Source of the DNA: Treponema_I sp045616125
GTDB lineage: Bacteria; Spirochaetota; Spirochaetia; Treponematales; Treponemataceae
DNA: 8,072 nucleotides
Direction of reading: 5' to 3'
Assembly: GCA_045616125.1 (NCBI GenBank)
Contig: JAZLGC010000008.1
Coordinates: 1 to 8,072 of the forward strand
The notes beneath the pieces are model-generated. The model did no database searches, was not told the origin of the DNA, and worked only from the letters and a program-made list of their open reading frames with translations. Below are positions 1-5,580 of the stretch, piece by piece. The translations under genes were made by a program, and so were the position numbers. Each line of letters starts with the position of its first letter. Within the stretch, counting starts at the first letter, position 1.

Positions 1-378
1 TATTCCTTAGGGTACTGCTGCAAAATGGGAAATGGCGTAACCAAAGATTTTAAGAAAGCCGTAAGTTACTACGAAAAGGCTGTGGACCTTGGCAGTGCCG
101 ATGCCATGAACGGTTTGGGGTTCTGCTATGAAGAAGGAAAAGGTGTTGACCAGGATTACGGCAAGGCTCTGGAACTGTATACAAAGGCAGCAGAAAAAAA
201 TCACGCAAGAGCCCAATACCACATTGCAACATTTTATGAGAACGGCTTGGGTGTAAAAAAGCACTGGAATACTGCAAAAGGATGGTACGAAAAAGCTGCG
301 GCAAATGGAGATGCCGAGGCAAAGAAACGTCTTACGCAGCCGGCCCCAACCCTGTTAGGTACACTGTTTGGAAAATAA
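1..378 (+). CDS. Sel1-repeat protein, 3' part (5' end outside window)
   Basis: The frame is open from base 1 to TAA at 376-378 and gives 125 residues. The first in-frame ATG at 25 falls inside a Sel1 repeat, so the true start lies upstream of the window. The visible protein is about three Sel1-type helical hairpins (TPR-like, about 36 residues each). They are recognisable by G-x-C/F-Y-x-x-G-x-G-V, then a Y-x-K-A helix and a small-residue turn such as AAANGDAEA; examples are the units beginning near residues 1, 35 and 71. The protein ends in a short Pro/Leu-rich tail. Sel1 arrays are protein-protein interaction scaffolds and no enzymatic residues are visible. A second Sel1 gene begins 25 bases downstream on the same strand, so the two are probably co-transcribed and may have arisen by duplication. 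The partner and process are unknown, and localisation cannot be judged without the N-terminus. Confidence 0.85.
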   Translation, partial: YSLGYCCKMGNGVTKDFKKAVSYYEKAVDLGSADAMNGLGFCYEEGKGVDQDYGKALELYTKAAEKNHARAQYHIATFYENGLGVKKHWNTAKGWYEKAAANGDAEAKKRLTQPAPTLLGTLFGK

Positions 379-390
379 TCATATAAGTGA

Positions 391-396
391 AGAGGA
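391..396 (+). promoter_or_regulatory. Ribosome binding site (AGAGGA) fixing the start of the zinc ribbon-Sel1 gene
   Basis: AGAGGA lies 7 bases before the ATG at 404. This favours 404 over the in-frame TTG at 368, which has no comparable site, overlaps the upstream gene, and would add 12 residues ahead of the zinc-ribbon cysteines. Confidence 0.7.
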
Positions 397-403
397 ATTC
401 AGT

Positions 404-1702
404 ATGAAATGCAAAAATTGTGGTGCAGAACTTGAAGATGGAGATATGTTCTGCGGAAATTGTGGTGCAAAAGTAGAAATTCCGGAACCGGAAGCAGATC
501 TGAAATACGGACTGGTAAACCTTTCCCTTACCGAACTGTTGTCTCGTGAGGCCCAGGACCCGTCTCCGGAAGTGCAGTTTGCGTTATTCTATAAATACAA
601 AAAAACGGTGAGTGATGAAAAGAAACTGTATTTGTATGCAAACAAATGTGCTGAACAGAATTATCCCGATGGTATAGCTGCATTAGGGTACTGTTATCTG
701 TATGGAAACGGGGACTGCAAAAAGAATCCTCAAAAAACACATGAACTGATGGAAAAAGCCATGAGTATGGGTAGTGCCTTTGCCGCATATATGGCCGGTT
801 TCTGCTCAATTACCGGTGAGGCAGGATTCCAGAAAGATGCTGACAGACAGTTTGACTATATGCTCAAGGCAGCTGAACTTGGGTACCCGGAAGCCCTTGA
901 AGCCGTTGCAAAATTGTATGCAAAAAAAGATGATGAACAGAATGCAGCTGTCTGGTTTAAGAAAGCGGTACAGTACAACATGCCGTACTCAATGGTACAG
1001 CTGGGCTCCTATTACTTTATGGGCGACACTCTTGAAGAAGATTATGATAAGGCTTTTGAACTGTTTTCCAAGGCCTTTGAACTGAATAAGAATGTAGACG
1101 ATATTCATTACTGGCTGGGAGTTTCGTACCGGTTTGGTAAAGGGGTTGAAAAAGATTCTGCAAAAGCCATAGAGCATTTTACGTTGTGCTACCGTGACCC
1201 GTACGCTGACAAATGCCTTGGCGAAATGTATTACTACGGCGAAGGCGTTAAGAAAGACCTGAAAATGGCAGAAAAATACCTTACCAAAGCCGTTGACGGG
1301 GGACTGGACAGTGCAAAGGAACTGCTTGATACCCTTTCTTCCGCAAAACCAGAACCTGCCGCTGTTGACCCTGATCTTGGTGAAGCATTGTCAAACAGAA
1401 TCGCTCTGGCTGCCTGTTATCAGAAAGGTGCAATGAAAGTTGTCATTACTTCTATCGATGCATCAAAGAAAGTAAAGCTTATTCAGTATGTAAAAAATAT
1501 GCTGACTGTACCAATGATTGATGCCAAGAATATGATTGAAAACTGTCCGCTGGTTCTTAAAGAAAAGATTGATCCCGGTACGGCTGAAACAATATGCAGC
1601 GAGCTTACCCAAGACTATAACTGCGTCTGTGAAGCTGTTGATGTAACTAAAGGATTAAGCAAGGAAGAAAAAATTGCGTTCTGGAGAGCAATCCTGGACT
1701 AA
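404..1702 (+). CDS. Zinc ribbon - Sel1 repeats - L7/L12-C-terminal-like domain protein
   Basis: 432 residues from ATG 404, chosen for its AGAGGA site. Residues 1-24 are a zinc ribbon with C3-x2-C6-x10-C17-x2-C20, the short N-terminal zinc_ribbon type. After an acidic linker, residues about 88-306 form Sel1/TPR-like hairpins, for example IAALGYCYLYGNG near 91, YWLGVSYRFGKGVEKD near 236 and CLGEMYYYGEGVKKD near 271. A Pro/Glu/Ala linker (about 307-330) leads to residues about 342-414. These follow the ribosomal L7/L12 C-terminal domain pattern: a first strand KVVIT, then VKLIQYVKNM (compare VAVIKAVRG), DAKNMIENCPLVLKE (compare EAKDLVESAPAALKE), AETICSEL and a final strand. The L7/L12 N-terminal dimerisation and hinge regions are absent, so this is not the ribosomal protein. 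No signal peptide is seen, so it is probably cytoplasmic. Known of the families: Sel1 scaffolds bind proteins, and the L7/L12 domain contacts translation GTPases. Any translation role here is inference. It is probably co-transcribed with the upstream Sel1 gene. Confidence 0.85.
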   Translation: MKCKNCGAELEDGDMFCGNCGAKVEIPEPEADLKYGLVNLSLTELLSREAQDPSPEVQFALFYKYKKTVSDEKKLYLYANKCAEQNYPDGIAALGYCYLYGNGDCKKNPQKTHELMEKAMSMGSAFAAYMAGFCSITGEAGFQKDADRQFDYMLKAAELGYPEALEAVAKLYAKKDDEQNAAVWFKKAVQYNMPYSMVQLGSYYFMGDTLEEDYDKAFELFSKAFELNKNVDDIHYWLGVSYRFGKGVEKDSAKAIEHFTLCYRDPYADKCLGEMYYYGEGVKKDLKMAEKYLTKAVDGGLDSAKELLDTLSSAKPEPAAVDPDLGEALSNRIALAACYQKGAMKVVITSIDASKKVKLIQYVKNMLTVPMIDAKNMIENCPLVLKEKIDPGTAETICSELTQDYNCVCEAVDVTKGLSKEEKIAFWRAILD

Positions 1703-1717
1703 AAAAAATGCTGTTTA

Positions 1718-1726
1718 TGGTATAAT
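1718..1726 (+). promoter_or_regulatory. Extended -10 promoter (TGGTATAAT) for the histidine kinase operon
   Basis: A perfect TATAAT at 1721-1726 is preceded by TG one base upstream (TG-n-TATAAT), in the 32-base gap after the zinc ribbon-Sel1 stop codon. No good -35 is present at normal spacing; TGGACT at 1695-1700 is the nearest, 20 bases away. An extended -10 can work with a poor -35. The predicted transcript start is near 1732-1735, which coincides with the GTG/ATG start of the kinase. The same nonamer GGTATAATC recurs at 4040-4048 before glyS. Confidence 0.55.
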
Positions 1727-1734
1727 CTACGGTG

Positions 1735-2763
1735 ATGAAAAAGAGGCTTCCGGTATCTGTAAAGATTGAACATATTTTATTTCTGCTTGCTGTTGTCTCA
1801 ATCTGTTCAACCATTATATTCAGATACATGGAATCCTCCAAATTCCAGATTCTGCTTTCAAAACTGGAATACTCAAAAGAAAACGGTACCACTACAGAAC
1901 AATGGGAAGACCTTCGTACTGCTTTTGAACCGTTTACCTATTACAATCAGGAAATAGATGACAGCTTAAACGGGTTCATCACGCTATGCCGGAATCCTTT
2001 GCAGGAGAAACACAGCGAAAATGTCACTGCTGCATACATTTCGCTGTATAAACTGCTGTATCAGCAGCAGCAACAGCTGAACTTCGGTTACGTCTGGACC
2101 CTGATCATTTCCTTCTTTATTTCTCTGGTATCACTGTTTTCCCTGACCGAAAAAGAACGGATACGAAAAAACGAGTTCAAAATTCTTTCCATCGTTAATG
2201 AAAACCAGTTGAAGCTTACTCGTGAAATTCATGACGGCATTGCTCAGGATCTGGCTGCGCTGAAAATCAGTATTCAGAATAAGGATGAAGAAAAAACATC
2301 CTTCTTTGCTGATCAGGCCCTTAGCGAAGTCCGGTTTCTGCTTGAAAACAACCACATAGAACTGAATCAGGATTTTGTTTCAAGCTTACAGAATATTCTT
2401 GCCAATTTTGAACATAATTTTGGAATCAATACGGAATTGTTTATGGCGTCGGATCATATCAAGCTGCTCCCCACCGAATATCAGTTCCAGATAATCCGGA
2501 TTCTGAATGAAGCCTTAAGTAATGTGGCCCGTCATTCCATGGCAAAAAATGTAGTAATCCGCATTACGGATACCATAAAAGGGCTCCATTTCATTATTTC
2601 TGATGATGGAATCGGCATGGACTCTTCTGTGGAGAATACAGGGAAGCACCATTACGGTATAGAAAACATAAAAAGTCGTGTTGCAGAAATGCATGGAACC
2701 GTAGCGTTTGATTTCAGCGGAGGTACTACAATTGCCATCTCAATTGAAGATTTTATTTCTTGA
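1735..2763 (+). CDS. Two-component sensor histidine kinase, NarX/LiaS/DegS type (HisKA_3)
   Basis: 342 residues from ATG 1735; GTG at 1732 is in frame and adds only one residue. Membrane segments lie at about 12-30 and 118-137 and enclose an external sensor region of about 87 residues (31-117) that I do not recognise. It ends in a short Gln run (110-114). The HisKA_3 dimerisation domain carries the phospho-acceptor His166 in REIHDGIAQDLAAL. The ATPase domain shows the N box (NEALSNVARHS, 258-268), the G1 box D290-DGIG, and a GIENI plus SGGTT-type G2 region near 308-332. All hallmark residues are present, so it should be an active kinase that phosphorylates the regulator encoded next. No Shine-Dalgarno sequence precedes the start and the -10 box lies within 10 bases, implying a leaderless message. 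The 3' end overlaps the regulator gene by 32 bases. The ligand is unknown. Confidence 0.93.
   Translation: MKKRLPVSVKIEHILFLLAVVSICSTIIFRYMESSKFQILLSKLEYSKENGTTTEQWEDLRTAFEPFTYYNQEIDDSLNGFITLCRNPLQEKHSENVTAAYISLYKLLYQQQQQLNFGYVWTLIISFFISLVSLFSLTEKERIRKNEFKILSIVNENQLKLTREIHDGIAQDLAALKISIQNKDEEKTSFFADQALSEVRFLLENNHIELNQDFVSSLQNILANFEHNFGINTELFMASDHIKLLPTEYQFQIIRILNEALSNVARHSMAKNVVIRITDTIKGLHFIISDDGIGMDSSVENTGKHHYGIENIKSRVAEMHGTVAFDFSGGTTIAISIEDFIS
2719..2724 (+). promoter_or_regulatory. Ribosome binding site (GGAGGT) inside the kinase gene, for the response regulator
   Basis: GGAGGT lies within the last codons of the histidine kinase, 7 bases before TTG 2732. It is the strongest ribosome binding site in this operon. 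It selects TTG 2732 as the regulator start over TTG 2708, which is upstream of the site, and TTG 2744, which is 19 bases away. Confidence 0.7.
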
Positions 2764-3412
2764 TGATCACGAAGGCTTACGGGATGGGTTAGGAGCATTC
2801 CTTTCCAATAAAAATCCAAACCTGCAGTTTCTGTATGCCGGCAACGGCGGTGAGGCACTGTCTGTACTTGCAGAAAATCCTGACATCAAAAATGCAATTA
2901 TTGATATAAACCTGAACGGCGTAAACGGTCTTGATCTGGTTTCAGACTTCAGGAAACAGACTCCAGATTTGAATATTATTGTGTATTCCATGTTCAACGA
3001 TGCACTGCATATTGAGCAGGCGCTAAAAAAGAACATTCAGGGATATATTGCCAAAGATGCATCTCTGGATGAAGTTGAAAAGGCTATCCTTTATGTTTCA
3101 GGCGGTGGCATTTATTACAACAAGACAACCCGGGATATTATGACAAGCCTTTTTAAGACAGATTCAACGCAGACTGCCCACAATGAATCGGTGTATGCTG
3201 TGGCGTTTGACAATTACCGGACTCTTACCCAAAAAGAAAAGAATCTGTTTGAACTGCTTGCTCAGCAGAAAGAAGTTCCTGAAATTGCCGCCATACTGGG
3301 AAAAGCAGAAAAGACCATAAATAATCAGATTTCCTTGATTTACCAGAAGATGAATGTTCATAACCGTCTTGAATTACTGAAGATTGCAAAAATTGTCGGA
3401 GTTATCATTTAA
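2732..3412 (+). CDS. Response regulator, NarL/FixJ family (REC + LuxR-type HTH)
   Basis: 226 residues from TTG 2732. The receiver domain (about 5-120) has the acidic pair D11-D12, the phosphorylation site D58 in IIDINLNG, S86 at the conserved Thr/Ser position, and K108 in GYIAKDAS. All key residues are intact. The C-terminal 65 residues form a LuxR/GerE-type helix-turn-helix: LTQKEKNLFELLAQQ, then the recognition region AEKTINNQISLIYQKM and the family ending VHNRLELLKIAK. The protein should bind DNA as a dimer when phosphorylated by the kinase encoded just upstream, with which it overlaps by 32 bases. The usual E in the 'ReREVL' motif is conservatively shifted to KEKNLF, and the linker between domains (about 135-160) is somewhat long. 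The target genes are unknown; autoregulation of this operon is possible but not shown. If the TTG at 2744 were used, the protein would begin MKILFLDDHE, the commonest form in the family. Confidence 0.93.
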   Translation: MPSQLKILFLDDHEGLRDGLGAFLSNKNPNLQFLYAGNGGEALSVLAENPDIKNAIIDINLNGVNGLDLVSDFRKQTPDLNIIVYSMFNDALHIEQALKKNIQGYIAKDASLDEVEKAILYVSGGGIYYNKTTRDIMTSLFKTDSTQTAHNESVYAVAFDNYRTLTQKEKNLFELLAQQKEVPEIAAILGKAEKTINNQISLIYQKMNVHNRLELLKIAKIVGVII

Positions 3413-3415
3413 TCT

Positions 3416-3997
3416 ATGAAGGATCTGTTATTCAAAAAACGGAGTATTCCGTTCATTATCTGCTATGTTCTCTTTTCCATCGGTATTAATTACTGGGGCT
3501 CTCTTCTGGCAGAAACCATTGTATTTCCGCTGTATCTTGATTCTATTCTCAGTATTTCTGTCGTTGCCCTCTGCGGTTATGTGCCGGGTCTTATTTGTGC
3601 CTTTGGATCAAATTTCCTGCTTTCCATTTTTACCAAGTCAACCTATCTGTTTTCCATCTGCCATGTTATGACCGTTACCTTTGCCATGCTTGTATTCAGT
3701 AATCATGACAAAAAGTCAGACCGGCCCTATACCCTGGATTGCTTTTTGTGGGCAGGGTTCTGGGCAGCCATAAGCAACGGTATTGTGGGCAACATGATTG
3801 CTGATCTGGTTTTTGCCGGAAATACCGGGCGCCCTTCCGCCAACATTGTGGTACAGGGTATTTACGGTGCCGTACCAAACCTTGCCTTTGCCAACAACTT
3901 TGGCGGCATGCTGGAAAACATTGCTGACAAAACCTTAAGTGCCGTTATCAGCTACGGAATGTACAAGGTGCTGAATAAAACACGTGTTCAGAACTAA
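3416..3997 (+). CDS. Polytopic membrane protein, ECF S-component-like
   Basis: 193 residues from ATG 3416, only 3 bases after the regulator stop. The nearest Shine-Dalgarno-like GGAG is 14 bases away, so translation is probably coupled. About five or six hydrophobic segments are visible, near residues 11-32, 40-62, 64-94 (one or two), 108-135, 143-160 and 168-185. The stretch PLYLDSILSISVVALCGYVP followed by G-x-x-x-A-x-x-S-N-F resembles the 'YLDTIGT...G...G...G...N' pattern of ECF-transporter S components. The same pattern occurs in the related membrane domains that some bacteria fuse to signalling proteins. No ATPase or T-component genes are nearby. The position in a kinase-regulator operon suggests a sensory accessory or a regulated uptake component; this is inference. 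The substrate is unknown. Confidence 0.75.
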   Translation: MKDLLFKKRSIPFIICYVLFSIGINYWGSLLAETIVFPLYLDSILSISVVALCGYVPGLICAFGSNFLLSIFTKSTYLFSICHVMTVTFAMLVFSNHDKKSDRPYTLDCFLWAGFWAAISNGIVGNMIADLVFAGNTGRPSANIVVQGIYGAVPNLAFANNFGGMLENIADKTLSAVISYGMYKVLNKTRVQN

Positions 3998-4017
3998 ATC
4001 AGGAGCTTTTCTCTCAT

Positions 4018-4047
4018 TTGCATAAATATACCCGATTTCGGTATAAT
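4018..4047 (+). promoter_or_regulatory. Sigma-70-type promoter for the glyS leader/operon
   Basis: A perfect -10 TATAAT lies at 4042-4047 in the sequence CGGTATAATC. A weak -35 TTGCAT lies at 4018-4023 with an 18-base spacer. The predicted start is near 4054, giving a leader of about 170 nt before glyS. The nonamer GGTATAATC also occurs in the kinase promoter at 1719-1727. Confidence 0.6.
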
Positions 4048-4053
4048 CATTCT

Positions 4054-4203
4054 CACTATATGTATCGTCCCCGGTCAGACAGGTTCTGTTCGGGTCGCCG
4101 GAGCGTTGCCGCCACCAGCGGAATGCACCGCGTGGAGAGTGTGGAGCTGCGTTGCAGCGGACCTGCCGCGAAAGAATACAGCGCCTTTCTACCAGGAAGG
4201 CCA
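4054..4203 (+). ncRNA. Structured G+C-rich leader RNA upstream of glyS (class unknown)
   Basis: Bases 4071-4200 are about 64% G+C by hand count, clearly above the flanking genes. They fold into several hairpins: 4070-4073 with 4091-4094, plus ACAG/CTGT inside; 4103-4107 plus 4109-4112 with 4118-4126 (nine pairs, one bulged G, loop CACCA); GCTGC-GTT-GCAGC at 4146-4158; and 4183-4189 with 4195-4201 (seven pairs, loop TACCA). Alternatively 4091-4096 pairs with 4160-4165 and encloses the second and third hairpins. CCTTT (4184-4188) can also pair with AAAGG (4210-4214) of the glyS ribosome binding site, so the last hairpin and a sequestering helix exclude each other. No run of T follows any hairpin, so control, if present, would act on translation or RNA stability. 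It does not show the T-box, glycine-riboswitch or SRP RNA signatures I know. It may be a cis-regulator of glyS or an independent small RNA. Confidence 0.45.
4103..4170 (+). repeat. Imperfect direct repeat within the glyS leader
   Basis: Two units share the order GCGTTGC ... AGCGGA ... CCGCG: 4103-4132 and 4149-4170. The second lacks the CGCCACC insert and is a few bases shorter between AGCGGA and CCGCG. Each unit supplies one hairpin, so the repeat may reflect duplication of a structural element. Confidence 0.4.
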
Positions 4204-4209
4204 TAAGAC

Positions 4210-4217
4210 AAAGGAAG
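4210..4217 (+). promoter_or_regulatory. Ribosome binding site (AAAGGAAG) fixing the glyS start
   Basis: The AGGA core (4212-4215) is 8 bases before ATG 4224. It rules out the in-frame TTG at 4152, which would add 24 basic residues read from the structured leader and foreign to the family. Its AAAGG is complementary to CCTTT at 4184-4188. Confidence 0.7.
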
Positions 4218-4223
4218 TTCCAA

Positions 4224-5570
4224 ATGGATAATCACGAAATTACCATGGAAAAAGTTGTAAGCCTCTGCAAACGCCGTGGCTTTGTATTTCAGTCATCAGA
4301 AATTTATGGTGGACAGGCCGGTGCCTGGGACTACGGTCCACTGGGTATCGAACTGAAAAAAAATATTCAGAATGCATGGTGGAAAGAAATGACCCAGCTC
4401 CACGACAACATCGTTGGGCTTGACGCTTCTATCCTGATGCACCCCCGTGTTTGGGAAGCTTCCGGCCACGTTGCCAACTTCTCTGACCCTCTCGTAGACT
4501 GTAAACAGTGTAAAATGCGTTACCGCGCAGACAACATGGACCAGGAAGCACTTGCTGCCCGTAAATGTCCTGCCTGTGGTGGTGAACTGACTGAACCACG
4601 CGCATTCAACCTGATGTTCAAGACCCACATTGGTCCTGCAGAAGATACTGCATCTGTTGTATACCTGCGTCCGGAAACCGCTCAGGGTATCTACGTTAAC
4701 TACAAGAACATCATCCAGTCTAACCGCATGAAGATTCCTTTCGGTATCGCTCAGGTTGGTAAGGCTTTCCGTAACGAAATCGTTACCAAAAACTTCATTT
4801 TCCGTACCTGTGAATTTGAACAGATGGAAATGCAGTTCTTCGTAAAACCAGGCGATGACGACAAGTTCTTTGAATACTGGCGTGGACAGCGCTGGGCATT
4901 CTACGACAAATACGGTATCCGCATGGACAAGATGCGCTGGTATCACCACGAAAAACTGGCTCACTACGCTAAAGATGCCTACGATATCGAATACGAATTC
5001 CCCATGGGATGGAGCGAGCTGGAAGGTGTACACAACCGCACCAACTTTGACCTTACCAAACATACCGAATATTCCGGTAAAGATATGTCGTATATCGATC
5101 AGGACAACGGAAACGAAAAATACATTCCGTACATCATTGAAACCTCTGCCGGGCTTACCCGTAACCTGCTCATGTTCCTCTGTGATGCTTACGAAGAACA
5201 GAACCTGGCAAAAGAAGGCGAAGCCGAAGATTACCGCACTGTTCTGCACTTCCACCCCAAAATTGCTCCAGTTACTGTAGCTGTTCTTCCTCTGATGAAG
5301 AAAGACGGTCTTGCTGAACTGGCCCGCGAAATCCAGAACGAACTGAAAGAAGAATTCGTAACTGATTACGACCAGTCTGGTGCTATCGGTAAACGCTACC
5401 GCCGCCAGGATGAAGTTGGTACTCCTTTCTGTGTAACCGTAGACTACGATTCAAAAGAAGACCACACCGTAACTCTGCGTTTCCGCGATTCAATGGAACA
5501 GGTTCGCCTGCCAATCAGCGAGCTGGCAAACCGTATCCGCGAAGAAATCAAAAACTACAAACGCGTGTAA
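4224..5570 (+). CDS. glyS: Glycyl-tRNA synthetase, single-chain alpha2 type
   Basis: 448 residues, close to the usual length of the bacterial single-chain enzyme. It charges tRNA-Gly with glycine using ATP in the cytoplasm. The N-terminus (KRRGFVFQSSEIYGG, then WDYGPLG) is typical of the family. A Cys4 zinc knuckle is visible at C93-x2-C96 and C115-x2-C118. The class II motif 2 is GKAFRNE followed by FIFRTCEFEQMEMQFF (about 179-206). Motif 3 is ETSAGLTRNLL (306-316). The anticodon-binding domain runs from about 340 to the end (PKIAPVTVAVLPL; YRRQDEVGTPFCVTVDYDS). The usual Arg in 'RxREFEQ' is Cys196 here; the R-x-x-x-F pattern of motif 2 is kept, so activity is expected. Codon choice points to high expression: all 18 Asn codons after residue 50 are AAC, while the first three (residues 3, 47, 50) are AAT. 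It is expressed from its own promoter through a structured leader. In some genomes this single-chain gene is called glyQS. Confidence 0.97.
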   Translation: MDNHEITMEKVVSLCKRRGFVFQSSEIYGGQAGAWDYGPLGIELKKNIQNAWWKEMTQLHDNIVGLDASILMHPRVWEASGHVANFSDPLVDCKQCKMRYRADNMDQEALAARKCPACGGELTEPRAFNLMFKTHIGPAEDTASVVYLRPETAQGIYVNYKNIIQSNRMKIPFGIAQVGKAFRNEIVTKNFIFRTCEFEQMEMQFFVKPGDDDKFFEYWRGQRWAFYDKYGIRMDKMRWYHHEKLAHYAKDAYDIEYEFPMGWSELEGVHNRTNFDLTKHTEYSGKDMSYIDQDNGNEKYIPYIIETSAGLTRNLLMFLCDAYEEQNLAKEGEAEDYRTVLHFHPKIAPVTVAVLPLMKKDGLAELAREIQNELKEEFVTDYDQSGAIGKRYRRQDEVGTPFCVTVDYDSKEDHTVTLRFRDSMEQVRLPISELANRIREEIKNYKRV

Positions 5571-5580
5571 CCGGTAAAAT

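Noticed and set aside
368..403. TTG 368 as start of the zinc ribbon-Sel1 gene
   Set aside because: It overlaps the upstream gene, lacks a ribosome binding site, and adds residues outside the zinc ribbon. ATG 404 has AGAGGA 7 bases upstream.
774..1085. A 103-codon frame overlapping the zinc ribbon-Sel1 gene
   Set aside because: It is a shadow frame. The gene in the other frame shows continuous Sel1 repeats across this stretch, and the shadow translation shows no family features.
2040..2080. Short CAG-rich stretch in the kinase gene (Gln110-Gln114) as a variable repeat
   Set aside because: Only about five Gln codons are present with mixed CAG/CAA and one flanking Tyr, too short to call a phase-variable tract.
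3998..4017. A terminator after the membrane-protein gene
   Set aside because: GAG-CTTTT-CTC gives only a three-pair stem without a following T run, so it is too weak to call.
4054..4203. T-box, glycine riboswitch or SRP (4.5S) RNA in the glyS leader
   Set aside because: ACCGCG at 4127-4132 recalls the end of a T-box motif, but the preceding TGG is missing and no terminator or T run follows. No glycine-riboswitch core was seen. The SRP domain motif around GGTCCGGAAGGAAGCAG is absent.
4060..4206. A 48-codon plus-strand reading frame in the glyS leader (possible leader peptide starting at ATG 4060)
   Set aside because: There is no ribosome binding site before the ATG, the composition is Arg/Gly/Ser-rich as expected from reading G+C-rich structured DNA, there is no run of Gly codons as in an attenuator, and the hairpins explain the region better.
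4296..5255. A 319-codon open frame on the minus strand opposite glyS
   Set aside because: It is antisense to a clear synthetase gene. Strong codon bias in glyS removes the codons that would read as stops on the other strand. The translation has no recognisable domain.
4855..5280. A 141-codon plus-strand frame inside glyS
   Set aside because: It is a Ser/Thr-rich shadow frame of a well-conserved synthetase with no domain of its own.
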